This document shows, in pieces, positions 42,636-52,700 of a stretch of DNA of 64,000 bases (position 1 is the stretch's first letter; every line of letters starts with the position of its first letter). Origin of the DNA: Pseudomonas sp. PH1b. Its GTDB lineage: Bacteria > Pseudomonadota > Gammaproteobacteria > Pseudomonadales > Pseudomonadaceae. The DNA lies in NCBI RefSeq assembly GCF_000633395.1, contig NZ_AYMU01000008.1:1-64000 (forward strand), given 5' to 3'. Both the position numbers and the translations under genes were made by a program. Below the pieces are notes generated by a model. It had not been told where the DNA came from, ran no database searches, and saw only the letters and a list, made by a program, of their open reading frames with translations.

Positions 42636-45431
42636 TCAGAACGCGTACCCGACTTCGAGCCAGTACTGGCGGCCCACCTCATAGGTCGAGACCGAGTTGC
42701 TGTTGACCAGCTGGTTGGCATTGACCGACTTCTTGTCGAGCACGTTGAACACATCGACATTGACGAACACCGTCTGGTCCTTGGCGGTGGGAATGCGCCA
42801 GCCCAGGCGCGTGTCCCAGGTCAGCGCGGCCTGGAATTTCTGTTCCTCCCAGACGTCCACCGAGGTCCCCATGTAGTCCACATTGCGCCCCGTGTCGCCA
42901 ATGCGCTTGTAGCCGGCGCGGTAGCGCCAGAAGTTGCTCCATTGCAGGTTGGCCTGGGGGATCTCGGTGATGGTGGTCAGGCGGGCCGTCCAGGGCCGGT
43001 TGAAATTGCTGGCCGGGCGGTCGTCATAGTTGATGAAGCTGCCCTGGTACTGGATCACGTTGTTCTGGTAGTAGAGGTTTTCGGCAGCGACGTAGGTCGG
43101 CGCGGAGGCCTTGCTGTCGGTCCAGTTGAGGGCCAGTTGTCCCCCGGTCTGGGTGCCCAGCAGGGTCCAGCGTTGCAGCGGCGTCACCGTCAGGGTGTAG
43201 GTGTCGGTCTCGCTTTTGCCGTCGTTGGTGTAGGTGGTGTAGTTGCTCGCCAGCGTCGGGTCCGTGGAGGGCTCGCCCAAGGTCTTGCCGGAGACCTGCA
43301 CCACCTGGTCGCGGCCCTTGCGCTTGACATACTTGAGGGCGTATTCGACCCCGGCCCATTGCTGCACCACCCCCAGCATCAGCTCATCGTCGTAGGGAAT
43401 GTCCAGCTGATTGAAACGCACCTGGTTGGCGGCGTTGGACTTGACCACCCAGGGTTTGTCCAGGCTGTCGCGGGTTTCGCTGAAGCGCAGGCGGTTGCGC
43501 CCGTCCTGCAGTTGCCAGCTGCTGACGCTGCGTCCGTAGTAACGGTTGACCCCGGCATTGAGCAAGGTGGTGCGGTCACCGAACAGGTCATATTCGAGGG
43601 AGAAGCGCGGCGCCCAGGTGGTCTTGTCCATGTAGTCGTCGCTGTCCACGCGCACGCCCGGGCGCAGGGTCAGTTGGCCGATGCTGATCTCGTCCTGCAA
43701 CCAGCTGCCCCAGGAAGTGGTGGTGAAGTCGAACTCGCCGGGCGCGTAGCGGGTACGGCTTTTCATGTACTGGCCCGCCCAGCCGTTCAGGGTCTGGCCC
43801 ATGTTGCAGGCAACGTTGTCGGTAACCCCGGCGCTGTTGGTGCAGGTTTTGGTGGCCGCGGGGGCAACATAGGTGCTGCTGTCGGTCAGGCGCTCGTAGC
43901 GCACGTACTGGCGGGAGAACTCCAGGCCGGTCTGCGGGCGGTGGGTCATGCCCAACCAGTCAACGCTGCGCCAGTCGGCATTGAGCTTGTACTGCCAGGT
44001 GCGCTGCTGCTGCTCGATATCCCCCCAGCCGCCTTCCAAGGTGCTGGAGGTGGCCTTGTTGCCGATGCCCCAGTCCTTGGTGGCCGACTTGCGCCAGTTC
44101 CAGTAGTCGGCCGAGTCCGACTGGCGGCTCTGTTCCTGGCCGCTCCACGCCAGGTGCTGTTCGACCCGCGCCAGCTCGCCGTCCCATATTGTGCGCAGGT
44201 TCAGCTGGGTGCCGCCGACCTTGTTGTCGTAACCCGAGTTGGCGACGTTGGCGCGGAAGTAATGACTCTCCTCCGGCGCATGGGTCACGCTGGTCTCGAC
44301 AGTGAGCTGATCGCTGGCTCGCCAAACCGATTTGAGGAAGTAGTTGTCGATGCGCCGTTCCTGCTTCTCCTCGTGAAAGCCCATTTCGTCGACGTTGGTA
44401 TAGGAATAGAAACCCAGCGGGATGGTCGAGCGCTTCTGACTGAAGCTGCCGAGCAGGCCGAAATTCTCGGTCAGGTGCCCCTGCAGGGTGCCGCGAACGG
44501 TGACCTTGTTGAACCTGGGCTGCTCGTCGGGGGAGCCGGAATTCTCCATGCGCTGCTCTTCGCTTGCGTCGACGTGGTATTTGGTCCAGGCGGAACGGGT
44601 GGTCTGCACCGAGAACTTGCCGTGCAGGGCCTGGGTCGGCGCGCGGGTTTGCGCATCGATGACACCGCCGTTGAAGCCGCCATAGGCCGCCGGCACGTTG
44701 CTGTCCAGGACCGTGATGTTCTCCAGCAGGTCGGTGTCCAGTGCCAGGCCCTGGCTGCGCCCCGGCACCGCGTCCAGCAATTGCACCCGGTATTCGGCCG
44801 GGTCGATGTCATTGTTCATGTTGATGCCATCGACCAGGAAGGCATTCTGGTAGAACTGCGCACCGTTGATGCTGATGTTGGCCGGGCTGATTTCACCCGG
44901 TGTCTTGCTGCTCAGTTGGGCGTCGTCGAACTGTACGTTGGGATGGCTGCGCAGCAGGCTGGTGATGTCGCCATTGCCGGCCGGCATCGCTTCGATCGTC
45001 GCGCGATCCACGCGGGTTTCACCCTGGGGCAGCAACCATTCGCCAGGCACCTTGGTATTGCCCAGGCGGATCGGGTCGGTACGCGGGCGGGTCACTCGTT
45101 GCAACAGCAGGGCATCGTCGCCGATGTACTTCCATTCCAGATCGCTGCCCTTGAGCAGTTTCGCCAGCGCCTGATCGACGCTCAACTCGCCCTGCACTGC
45201 CGGAGCCTTCAGGTTGAGCAACAGTTGGCTCTCGACGCTGATCTGCAGGCCGGTCTGCTGGGCCAGCGCCATCAGCGCCGCACCCAGGGGCTGGCGCGGA
45301 ATGTCGATGCTGTGCCGCGCTTGCGGATCAGCGGCCAGCAGCGGCAACGACACCGACAACCCAACCGACAGCCAAAGTAGACGCGCGCTGCGCCGGCAAC
45401 CCTGAAAACTTGCTAGGGGGCGAATGGACAT
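42636..45431 (-). CDS. TonB-dependent transducer with STN signalling domain
   Basis: The 931-residue outer-membrane receptor has a signal peptide, then a secretin/TonB short N-terminal domain (about residues 38-105: HSIDIPRQPLGAALMALAQQ, LQISVESQLL, VDQALAKLL, LEWKYIGDDALLL) typical of receptors that signal to a FecR anti-sigma factor. The plug (about 130-260) includes INGAQFYQNAFLVDGINMNN and VPAAYGGFNGGVID, followed by a large barrel ending EVGYAF, the C-terminal aromatic signature. The plug lacks a strong TonB box match. The gene lies downstream of fecR and sigma genes, with a Fur-like site in front. The ligand is unknown; it is larger than most siderophore receptors. Confidence 0.92.
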   Translation of the reverse strand: MSIRPLASFQGCRRSARLLWLSVGLSVSLPLLAADPQARHSIDIPRQPLGAALMALAQQTGLQISVESQLLLNLKAPAVQGELSVDQALAKLLKGSDLEWKYIGDDALLLQRVTRPRTDPIRLGNTKVPGEWLLPQGETRVDRATIEAMPAGNGDITSLLRSHPNVQFDDAQLSSKTPGEISPANISINGAQFYQNAFLVDGINMNNDIDPAEYRVQLLDAVPGRSQGLALDTDLLENITVLDSNVPAAYGGFNGGVIDAQTRAPTQALHGKFSVQTTRSAWTKYHVDASEEQRMENSGSPDEQPRFNKVTVRGTLQGHLTENFGLLGSFSQKRSTIPLGFYSYTNVDEMGFHEEKQERRIDNYFLKSVWRASDQLTVETSVTHAPEESHYFRANVANSGYDNKVGGTQLNLRTIWDGELARVEQHLAWSGQEQSRQSDSADYWNWRKSATKDWGIGNKATSSTLEGGWGDIEQQQRTWQYKLNADWRSVDWLGMTHRPQTGLEFSRQYVRYERLTDSSTYVAPAATKTCTNSAGVTDNVACNMGQTLNGWAGQYMKSRTRYAPGEFDFTTTSWGSWLQDEISIGQLTLRPGVRVDSDDYMDKTTWAPRFSLEYDLFGDRTTLLNAGVNRYYGRSVSSWQLQDGRNRLRFSETRDSLDKPWVVKSNAANQVRFNQLDIPYDDELMLGVVQQWAGVEYALKYVKRKGRDQVVQVSGKTLGEPSTDPTLASNYTTYTNDGKSETDTYTLTVTPLQRWTLLGTQTGGQLALNWTDSKASAPTYVAAENLYYQNNVIQYQGSFINYDDRPASNFNRPWTARLTTITEIPQANLQWSNFWRYRAGYKRIGDTGRNVDYMGTSVDVWEEQKFQAALTWDTRLGWRIPTAKDQTVFVNVDVFNVLDKKSVNANQLVNSNSVSTYEVGRQYWLEVGYAF

Positions 45432-45473
45432 GCTCTGGTGACTCCCCGTTCAGTGCGAACAATACGCACCTGT

Positions 45474-45494
45474 TAATGAGAATGCTTACGATTA
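45474..45494 (-). promoter_or_regulatory. Fur-box-like dyad before the TonB receptor
   Basis: TAATGAGAATGCTTACGATTA lies 43 bases before the receptor start. Its two halves are partly complementary around the central G and match the Fur consensus at many A/T positions. Direct iron repression of the receptor, in addition to sigma control, is a reasonable inference but the match is imperfect. Confidence 0.4.
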
Positions 45495-45549
45495 ACTCAA
45501 CGGGGCAATAAACGAACGGCGATCGCGAACTTCCAGAAGTTTTTGAAAT

Positions 45550-46557
45550 TTATTGTTTTACCGGCGCCTGGGGCTCTTCATCGATCAGAGTGAGGTACGG
45601 CCCCCACTGCCTGAGATGCGCGCCCAGCGGTGCGATGGCCAGCTGCAGCGCGCTGACCGGCGAGCGCAGGTTCAGCGACGCGGTGATGCGCCGCTCGCCC
45701 AGGGCGGAGTCCGTCAACAGCAGTACGCCGGGGTAATAGTCGCGCAGTGTCTCGATCACCTCGGACAGCGGCCGGTCATTGACCAGCAACTGCCACTGGC
45801 GCCAGGGGGCAACCTGGCCAGGCAACAGTCGACCGCGTTGTGGCGGGCTGTGGTCCAGGCCAAGGCGCAGGCTATCGCCGGGGCCCAGGGCCGGAGTCGC
45901 CAGTTCGCCGCGTCCATCACGAACCTGGACTGCGCCACTCTGCACTGCCACCTCTACGGCATGGCGGCTGAGGTCCACATCGAACGCAGTCCCCACGACC
46001 CTGACCGTCACGTTTGCAGCCTGTACCGTGAACGGGCGCGCGGCGTCGTGGCTGACCTCGAAGAACGCTTGCCCCCTGAGCAGGGTCACGGCCCGCGTAC
46101 CCGGCTCGAAGGCCACGCGGATGGCACTGTCACTGCCCAGCTCGATGCGGCTGCCATCACTCAGACGCAGCTGTCGGTGCTCGCCGACGGGGCTGGCCAG
46201 GTCGGCCGGTGGTGCTCGCCCGACCAGCAACAGTACGCAGGCCGCCAGCGCGGCGGCGGCCATTGCACGTCGCCACCCGTGGCGCCGGCCCCGCAGTTTG
46301 TGCACGCTGGCCGGCACAGGTTGCGGCTCGGGCGTATCCAGTGGCTGCAGCAGACCACTGAGCAGCCAGACTTTCTCGGCCTTGCGCCAGGCGGCGGCAT
46401 GGCGCTCATCAGCGGCCAGCCAGCGTGCATGGGCCTGGTGCAGCGACAGGTCATCGGGCGCGGCGCGGCATTGCAGCAGCCAGTCCATGGCTGCCTGCCA
46501 TATAGGGTCGTGCTGCAGTGGAGCGGATACAGGGGAAGACAAGGGAGTCTCAGTCAT
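45550..46557 (-). CDS. FecR family anti-sigma factor
   Basis: The 335-residue protein from the ATG at 46557 has a cytoplasmic N-terminal FecR domain (WQAAMDWLLQC, WLAADERHAAAWRKAEKVW), one membrane segment (MAAAALAACVLLLVG), and a periplasmic domain with the family block GEHRQLRLSDGSRIELGSDS, RLLRGQAFFEV-type and VRVVGTAFDV. The extreme C-terminus (LLTDSALGERRITASLNLRSP) resembles the STN-contact domain. It should hold the ECF sigma factor inactive until the receptor binds its ligand. It overlaps the sigma gene end by 8 bases. Confidence 0.93.
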   Translation of the reverse strand: MTETPLSSPVSAPLQHDPIWQAAMDWLLQCRAAPDDLSLHQAHARWLAADERHAAAWRKAEKVWLLSGLLQPLDTPEPQPVPASVHKLRGRRHGWRRAMAAAALAACVLLLVGRAPPADLASPVGEHRQLRLSDGSRIELGSDSAIRVAFEPGTRAVTLLRGQAFFEVSHDAARPFTVQAANVTVRVVGTAFDVDLSRHAVEVAVQSGAVQVRDGRGELATPALGPGDSLRLGLDHSPPQRGRLLPGQVAPWRQWQLLVNDRPLSEVIETLRDYYPGVLLLTDSALGERRITASLNLRSPVSALQLAIAPLGAHLRQWGPYLTLIDEEPQAPVKQ

Positions 46558-47068
46558 CGGCCAGGTGCTCCGCACAATGGGTCAGTGCGTCCCGCACCAG
46601 CTGGTGCGCCAAGCTGGTGGAAATCTGCAATTGAACGGCGATTTCCTGGAACGTCATGTGCTGCAGGCGGTGCATGTGGAAGGCCCGGCGCGTGCGCTCC
46701 GGCAGCAGCGTCAGCGCGTCCTGCAGCAAGCGCAACTGGTCGCGGTGCAACGCCTGATGTTCCGGCGAAGGTGCGGTCGATGGCAACTCGTCGAGCAACT
46801 CGCCACCATCGGGGTGGCGGTTTTCCAGGGTCGAGCGCCGCAGCAGGTCGAAGGACAGGTTGCGCACGATACGGTACAGGTAGCCCACCGGGTTGTTCGG
46901 CTGGGCCCCTCCTGGGGCCTGGCCGCAGAAACGCAGCCAGGCTTCCTGGACCACCTCCTCGGCTTGAGCCCGACAGCCGACGATGGGGGCCGAGTAGTCC
47001 ACCAGCGCAGCGCGATGGGAAAGGTAGAGCTCGAGTTTGTCGCTGGGGCAAGACACGGCGGCGATCAT
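46550..47068 (-). CDS. ECF sigma factor of the FecI/iron-starvation group
   Basis: The 172-residue sigma factor has region 2 (ELYLSHRAALVDYSAPIVGCRAQAEEVVQEAWLRF, NPVGYLYRIVRNLSFDLLRR) and region 4 (LPERTRRAFHMHRLQHMTFQEIAVQLQISTSLAHQLV), the typical size and pattern of FecI-like factors. It is followed by fecR, the TonB receptor and the di-haem peroxidase in the same direction. A strong Fur-box match lies about 43 bases before the start. It should direct RNA polymerase to the receptor-peroxidase promoter when the ligand is sensed. Confidence 0.93.
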   Translation of the reverse strand: MIAAVSCPSDKLELYLSHRAALVDYSAPIVGCRAQAEEVVQEAWLRFCGQAPGGAQPNNPVGYLYRIVRNLSFDLLRRSTLENRHPDGGELLDELPSTAPSPEHQALHRDQLRLLQDALTLLPERTRRAFHMHRLQHMTFQEIAVQLQISTSLAHQLVRDALTHCAEHLADD

Positions 47069-47110
47069 TCAAGGCTGGATCAGACGAGGGGGTCGGCATT
47101 CTGCCCTTAA

Positions 47111-47129
47111 CTGCAAATGATTATCAACT
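47111..47129 (-). promoter_or_regulatory. Fur box before the ECF sigma gene
   Basis: Read on the minus strand, the site contains TGATAATCATT, the core of the Fur consensus GATAATGATAATCATTATC. It lies about 43 bases upstream of the sigma start, where bound Fur would block transcription. This indicates iron, not copper, control of the surface-signalling system. Confidence 0.75.
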
Positions 47130-47233
47130 ACAAACCTTTGCACACGGTCCCTGCCACTGACGCTTGAACCCATAGCCACGCCGCGTGCAGACTGGCTGGC
47201 AGCCCAACTACAACTAAAAAAAGGATCCTCCCT

Positions 47234-47497
47234 GTGCGAACGTTTGACTTGATTCGTGATGCTGTCCTGCCGGAATTTCGCGAGCGCGTGGCCGAATACC
47301 TGGTCGAGTATGAAACCGTGCTCAATGCAGGCAGCGCCGACCCGCAAACCCGGCGCGCCGTGGCCTACCAGTTGCGGGGCTACTTGCGCGGGCTGAACAC
47401 CACCCGGGTGCTGGGCATGGCGCAATGGGAGGAACTGGACCGGCGGGTGATCGCGTCTTGGCTGGCCCCGTCCCAGGAGGACAGCAGCGCCCCGTGA
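47234..47497 (+). CDS. Small hypothetical protein
   Basis: A GTG start at 47234 follows AAAGGATCC and yields 87 residues. The product is soluble and helical: RTFDLIRDAVLPEFRERVAEYLVEYETVL, then VAYQLRGYLRGLNTTRVLGMAQWEELDRRV. No family is recognised. It is divergent from the ECF sigma gene, and their promoters share the Fur-box region. It may be a small regulator or adaptor, but this is speculation. Confidence 0.55.
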   Translation: MRTFDLIRDAVLPEFRERVAEYLVEYETVLNAGSADPQTRRAVAYQLRGYLRGLNTTRVLGMAQWEELDRRVIASWLAPSQEDSSAP

Positions 47498-47626
47498 GCC
47501 CGTCACACTTGGCATGGATGCAGCGTCGTGCATTGGGGTTTTTCTGATCCAGAGGGTCATTGGCGTTGAAGCACCCGGGTTTTTCTGCACAATGCATGCA
47601 TCTGAATATGGATTCGAGGTTCACTG

Positions 47627-48187
47627 ATGCACCTGACACCCCAAGACGAACGACTCATCAAGGCATTAGCCCAGGCCATCGTTGACCGCCCCCGGGCGAC
47701 GCTCAAGGAGTTGGCCGAGTCCGCTGGGGTCAGCAAGGCCACGTTGCACCGTTTCTGCGGAACCCGTGACAACCTGGTGCAGATGATGGAGAACCATGGT
47801 GAAACCATACTCAACCGGATCATCGCGGCGATCGACCTGGAGCACGGTGAACCGCTGGCGGCGCTGCGGGCCTTGATCAGCGAACACCTGACCCACCGTG
47901 AAATGTTGATGTTCCTGCTGTTCCAGTACCACCCCGACACGCTTTGCTCGGATGACGACGACCGCTGGCAGGGCTATTGCGATGCCCTGGATGCCTTCTT
48001 TCTGCGCGGTCAGCAGCTGGGGGTGTTTCGCATCGACATCCCTGCGGCGGTCTTTACCGAGCTGTTCCTGACCATGATCTTCGGCATGGTCGATGCCGAA
48101 CGCCGCGGACGGGCCGCCAGCGCCAATTCATTGAATGTACTGGAACAGCTGTTCCTTCATGGCGCCCTCGTTCCTCGCCCTCAATGA
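47627..48187 (+). CDS. TetR family regulator, paralogue of the one at 54159
   Basis: The 186-residue protein carries the HTH RATLKELAESAGVSKATLHRFCGTRDNL and the ligand domain ending FTELFLTMIFGMVDAERRGRAASANSLNVLEQLFLHGAL. It shares long identical stretches with the regulator at 54159-54776, so the two arose by duplication. The gene converges with the outer-membrane channel gene of the RND efflux operon. It probably regulates that operon or a related pump. The inducer is unknown. Confidence 0.85.
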   Translation: MHLTPQDERLIKALAQAIVDRPRATLKELAESAGVSKATLHRFCGTRDNLVQMMENHGETILNRIIAAIDLEHGEPLAALRALISEHLTHREMLMFLLFQYHPDTLCSDDDDRWQGYCDALDAFFLRGQQLGVFRIDIPAAVFTELFLTMIFGMVDAERRGRAASANSLNVLEQLFLHGALVPRPQ

Positions 48188-48231
48188 TGCCATCGCCCCT
48201 GCCCTGCCTCCCCGATCGCCGTCCCCGGTAG

Positions 48232-48294
48232 AAAAAAAGAGCCCCGAGAGTCAAGGACCCACAGGGCTAAAATTGGTTGGATGCGGCCAACCAA
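48232..48294 (-). terminator. Tandem intrinsic terminators of the efflux operon
   Basis: On the minus strand, after the outer-membrane channel gene, TTGGTTGG CCGCAT CCAACCAA (48294-48273) is an 8-bp perfect stem followed by TTTT. It is followed by AGCCC...GGGGCT (about 48268-48240) and a run of seven T residues (48238-48232). Both fit Rho-independent terminators. Transcription of the convergent TetR gene stops just beyond them. Confidence 0.75.
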
Positions 48295-48327
48295 AGGAGC
48301 GGTTACCGATCGCCCATGGCCATCGGT

Positions 48328-49725
48328 CTATTGCGCCGGCCAGCCTCCGCCCAGGGAGCGGAACAGGTCCACCAGGGCAATCTGCCGCTGGGTGCCGATC
48401 TCGATCAGCGCGGATTCGTTGACGAAGCTGCTGCGCTGCGCATCGAGGTAGCGCAGATGGCTGTCGATCCCTCCTTCATAACGGGCCTTGGCCAATTTCA
48501 GCGTCGTACTGCTGGTGCCGGCCAAGGCGCGCCGTGCGGCCTCTTCGCGGCGCAAGGTATCAGTGGCCGCCAGGGCATCGGCGACTTCACGAAAGGCCAC
48601 TTGTATCGTGCCTTCATAGGCTGCCACGGCAGAATCCTTGCGGGCTTCGGCCAGGCTCAGTCCGGCGCGATTGCGGCCGGCATCGAACAAGGGCAGCGAC
48701 AGGGTCGGCACGAAGCTCCAGGAGCGCGAGCCGCCGTCGAACAGGCCGGACACCTGCGCACTGGAGGTGCCGAGGCTGCCGGTCAGGCTGATCCGCGGGA
48801 AAAACGCCGCGCGCGCCGCACCGATATCGGCGTTGCGCGCCCGCAGGCGATGCTCGGCAGCCAGGATGTCCGGGCGTTGTTCCAACAGCGCCGAAGGCAC
48901 ACCAGGCGCGATGTCCTGTACCAGCATCGGCTGCGAGTGTGGCCCCTGGGCAATGGCGTGCACCGCATCAGCGGTGCCCAGCAGCAGCACCAGGGCATTG
49001 AATGCCTGTTGTTTCTGGCGCAGGTTGCTTTCCTGTTCGGCCCGGGACTGTTCCACCAGCCCCAGGGCCTCCTGGTAATCCAGGGCGGTGGCGGCCCCAC
49101 TGGCCCGGCGCTGACTGATCAGCGCCAGGGAGCTTTCACGGCTGGCCAGGGTCTGCTGGGTCAGCAGCCAGCGCCGCTGGGCGCCGTCATGGCTGAGGTA
49201 GGCCTGGCTGACCTCGGCAATCAGGGCAATGCGGGCCGCGCGGGCGGCCTCCTCGGTCGCCAGGTACTGCTGCAGTGCCGCGTCGCTGAGGCTCTTGACC
49301 CGGCCGAACAGGTCCAGCTCGTACTCCGGCAGTGCCAGGCCCACCTGATAGGTGCTGGCAACCCCGGACTGGCCGTTGCTGGCCAGGTCCGCCGGCAGTC
49401 GCTGGCGATTGCCGCTGGCGCTGGCGCTGAGCCCCGGCACCCGCTCGGCCCGCTGGATGCGGTACTGCGCCCGGGCCTGTTCGATGTCCAGCAGGGTCTG
49501 GCGCAGCGGACGGTTGTTGTTCAGTGCGGTGCCTACCAGGCGCCGCAGTTGCGGATCGAGGATAAAGCTCTGCCAGTCCAGCTCGCTGGCGGCCGAGACG
49601 GATGGGCGGGCGCCGCTCCAGTGCTCGGCCACCGGCGCGACCGGGCGTTCATAGGTCGGGGCCAGAGAGCAGCCCCCCAGGACCAGGGGCACCAGCAACC
49701 ACAGGGGCAAAACGGCAATACGCAT
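48328..49725 (-). CDS. RND efflux outer-membrane channel lipoprotein (OprM/NodT family)
   Basis: The 465-residue protein from the ATG at 49725 is an outer-membrane factor. It has a lipoprotein signal with lipobox LGGC (C19), the opening LAPTYERPVAPVAEHW, two similar helical repeats (each with a long coiled-coil: ALNNNRPLRQTLLDIEQARAQYRIQRAE and its second copy RQTLASRESSLALISQRRASG), and the conserved ILAAEHRLRARNADIGAARAAFFPRISLTG. It forms the exit duct of the tripartite pump. The gene starts 5 bases after the RND transporter stop. Its translation extends no further upstream because the ribosome binding site precedes this ATG. Confidence 0.95.
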   Translation of the reverse strand: MRIAVLPLWLLVPLVLGGCSLAPTYERPVAPVAEHWSGARPSVSAASELDWQSFILDPQLRRLVGTALNNNRPLRQTLLDIEQARAQYRIQRAERVPGLSASASGNRQRLPADLASNGQSGVASTYQVGLALPEYELDLFGRVKSLSDAALQQYLATEEAARAARIALIAEVSQAYLSHDGAQRRWLLTQQTLASRESSLALISQRRASGAATALDYQEALGLVEQSRAEQESNLRQKQQAFNALVLLLGTADAVHAIAQGPHSQPMLVQDIAPGVPSALLEQRPDILAAEHRLRARNADIGAARAAFFPRISLTGSLGTSSAQVSGLFDGGSRSWSFVPTLSLPLFDAGRNRAGLSLAEARKDSAVAAYEGTIQVAFREVADALAATDTLRREEAARRALAGTSSTTLKLAKARYEGGIDSHLRYLDAQRSSFVNESALIEIGTQRQIALVDLFRSLGGGWPAQ

Positions 49726-49730
49726 GGGGA

Positions 49731-52700
49731 TCACTCCAGGCCCGGGGCCGGTTGTTCGACGGTGGCGGGTTTGGAGCGCAGCAGCGACAGGACCCAGACA
49801 AAACAGATCGGCACGAACACCACCCCCAGCAAGGTCGCGCTGAGCATGCCGCCGATCACCCCGGTGCCGATGGCCCGCTGGCTCGCCGCCCCGGCCCCGG
49901 TGGCCAGGGCCAGGGGCACCACGCCGAGGATGAAGGCCAGGGAGGTCATGACGATCGGGCGAAAGCGCAGGCGTGCGGCCTCGATGGCGGCGTCGCGCAG
50001 GCTGTAGCCCTTCTCCCACAGTTCCTTGGCGAACTCGACGATGAGAATCGCGTTCTTCGCCGCCAGGCCGATGATGGTGATCAGGCCGACCTTGAAGTAC
50101 ACGTCGTTGGGCATGCCGGCGAGCATCACCGCCAGTACCGCACCCAGGGCGCCGATCGGCACGATCAGCATCACCGTCAAGGGAATCGCCCAGCTCTCGT
50201 AGAGCGCCACCAGCAGCAGGAACACCACCAGGATCGCCAGGGCGAACAACTGCGTGGCCTGGCCGCTGGAGAGCTTTTCCTGATAGGACAGACCGGTCCA
50301 CGAATAGCCGATGCCCGCCGGCAGCTCGGCCATCAGATGTTCCAGCTCGGCCATGGCCTGGCCGGTACTGAAACCTGGGGCGGCGTCACCGGAAATCCGG
50401 ATCGACGGGTAGCCGTTGTAGCGCACCAGTTGCACCGGGCCTTCCTCCCAGTGGGTGGTGACGAACGCGCTGAGGGGCACCTGCTCGCCACTGGCATTGG
50501 GCACATAGAGCCTGAGCACACTTTCCGGGGTCATCCGTTCGCCCTGCTCGGCCTGCACCACCACCCGCTGCTGGCGCCCGGCGTTGGAGAAGTCGTTGAT
50601 CACCGCGGAACCGAACGCCGTGGACAGGGTGCTGTTGATGGTCTCGAAAGTAACGCCCAGGGCCCGGGCTTTCTCACGGTCGATGTCCAGCCGCAACTGC
50701 GGAGCCTCGGCCAGGCCTTCCATCATCGCGTAGAGGATCTTCGGGTTGCTGTTGGCCTGCATCAGCAGGCGATCGCGGGCATCCAGCAGGGCTTGGCGAC
50801 CCAGGCCCGCACGGTCCTGCAGGCGCAGGGCGAAACCGCCCGAGCTGCCCAGGCCGTCGATCGGCGGTGGCGTCACCGCAGTGATGGTGCCATCGCCATA
50901 GCCGTAAAACTGCTCATTCACCGCGGCAGTCACGGCGGCGGCCGACTGGTCCTTGCCCCGTACCGACCAGTCCTTGAAGGTCGGGAACGCCAGCGCGGCG
51001 TTCTCGCCCATGCCGGAGAAGCTGAAACCGGTGACCAGGAAAGACGAAGCCACCGCTTCCTGGGCCATCAGCATACGCTCCAGGTCCTGGCTGGTCTGGT
51101 CGGTGCGACTGCGGCTGGCGCCGGGTGGCAGTTGCACGTCGACAATGGCGTAGCCCTGGTCTTCCACCGGGACAAAGGATTCCGGCAGGCGCAGGTAGAA
51201 GAATCCGAGCAAGACCACCACCCCCAGGTACACCAGCATGCAGCGCCCGGCTTTGGCCACCAGCGCGCTGTTCATCCGCGAGTAGCGCTGGGTCAGGCGA
51301 GTGAAGCCGTTGTTGAAGGCGCCGAAGAACCCGCCCTTGTGGTGATGCCCGTGGGGGATCGGCTTGAGCAGCGTGGCGCACAGCGCCGGGGTGAAGGTCA
51401 GCGCGAGGAAACCCGAGAACAGGATCGATACCGCCAGAGACAGGGAAAACTGCTGGTAGATCACCCCCACCGAGCCGGACATGAACGCCAGCGGCATGAA
51501 CACCGCCGAGAGCACCAGGGTGATGCCGATGATCGCTCCCGACACCTGGCCCATGGCCTTGACCGTGGCCGCCGCCGGCGAAAGGCCTTCTTCGGCCATG
51601 ATGCGCTCGACGTTCTCCACCACCACGATGGCGTCGTCCACCAGGATGCCGATGGCCAGGACCATGCCGAACATGGTCATCATGTTCACCGAGAACCCCA
51701 GCAGGTACATCACCGCCAGGGTGCCGGCCAGGCACACCGGCACCACGATCGACGGAATCAGCGTGTAGCGCACGTTCTGCAGGAACAGGAACATCACCAG
51801 GAACACCAGGACCATGGCTTCGATCAGGGTGTAGATGACCTTTTCAATCGCCACCTCGACAAAGCGCGAGGTGTCATAGGGCACGGAATACTCCACGCCT
51901 TCCGGGAAATACGCCGACAACTCGGCCAGGCGCTCTTTCACCGCCGCGGCGGTCTGGATCGCGTTGGCCCCCGGTGACAGCTGGATGGCGCCTGCCACCG
52001 CTGGTTTACCGTCCAGGCGCGAGGAAAAGTTATAGCTCTCGCTGCCGATGGCCAGGCGCGCGACATCGCCGAGCACGACCCGGGAGCCATCCTGGTTGGC
52101 CCGCAGGACAATCCGCGCGAACTCCTGCGGGTCATCCAGGGTGCCCTTCACCGCCAGGGTTGCGGTCAACTCCTGCTCGGAACTACCGGGAGCACCGCCG
52201 AAGCTGCCGGCCGGTACCTGCACGTTCTGCCCGCGAATGGCGTTGCTCACGTCATCGATGGACAGGCCGTAGCCCACCAGTTTCTGCGGGTCGATCCACA
52301 CCCGCATGGCCGCTTCGGAGGAGAAGAACTGCAACTTGCCCACCCCCGGGACGCGGCGCAGCTCGTTGTTGATGTTGCGCGCAGCGTAGTCGCCCAGGGC
52401 GGTGGTATCCGAATTGGCTGTGGCGTCCTTGTAGCTCAGGGCATAGATCAACAGGAAACCGGCACTGGTCTGCTCGACTTCGATGCCTTGAGTCAGCACG
52501 GCCTGGGGCATGCGCGCCTCGGCCTTCTTCAGGCGGTTCTGCACATCCACCTGGGCCAGTTGCGGGTCGGTGCCGGGCTCGAACGTCACCAGCACTTCGG
52601 CAACGCCGTTGGAGTTGTTGGTCGACTCGAAATACAGCAGGTGCTTGGCGCCGTTGAGCGACTCTTCGATCACGCTGGTGACCGAATCCACCAGCACCTT

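Noticed and set aside
42420..45380. A 986-codon open frame on the plus strand opposite the STN-type TonB receptor
   Set aside because: It is antisense to a receptor with a signal peptide, STN domain, plug and barrel. High-GC DNA produces long antisense frames, and its translation (rich in His, Gln, Gly, Val) has no domain signature.
41534..47068. A complete methanobactin biosynthesis or uptake locus
   Set aside because: The TonB receptor, sigma/anti-sigma and MbnH-like peroxidase fit partly, but no precursor peptide, MbnB/MbnC or MbnP gene was found, and a Fur box points to iron control.
49602..51977. A 791-codon plus-strand open frame across the RND transporter gene
   Set aside because: It lies opposite the clearly conserved AcrB/MexB-type gene and shows Gln-, His- and Arg-rich composition typical of antisense translation.
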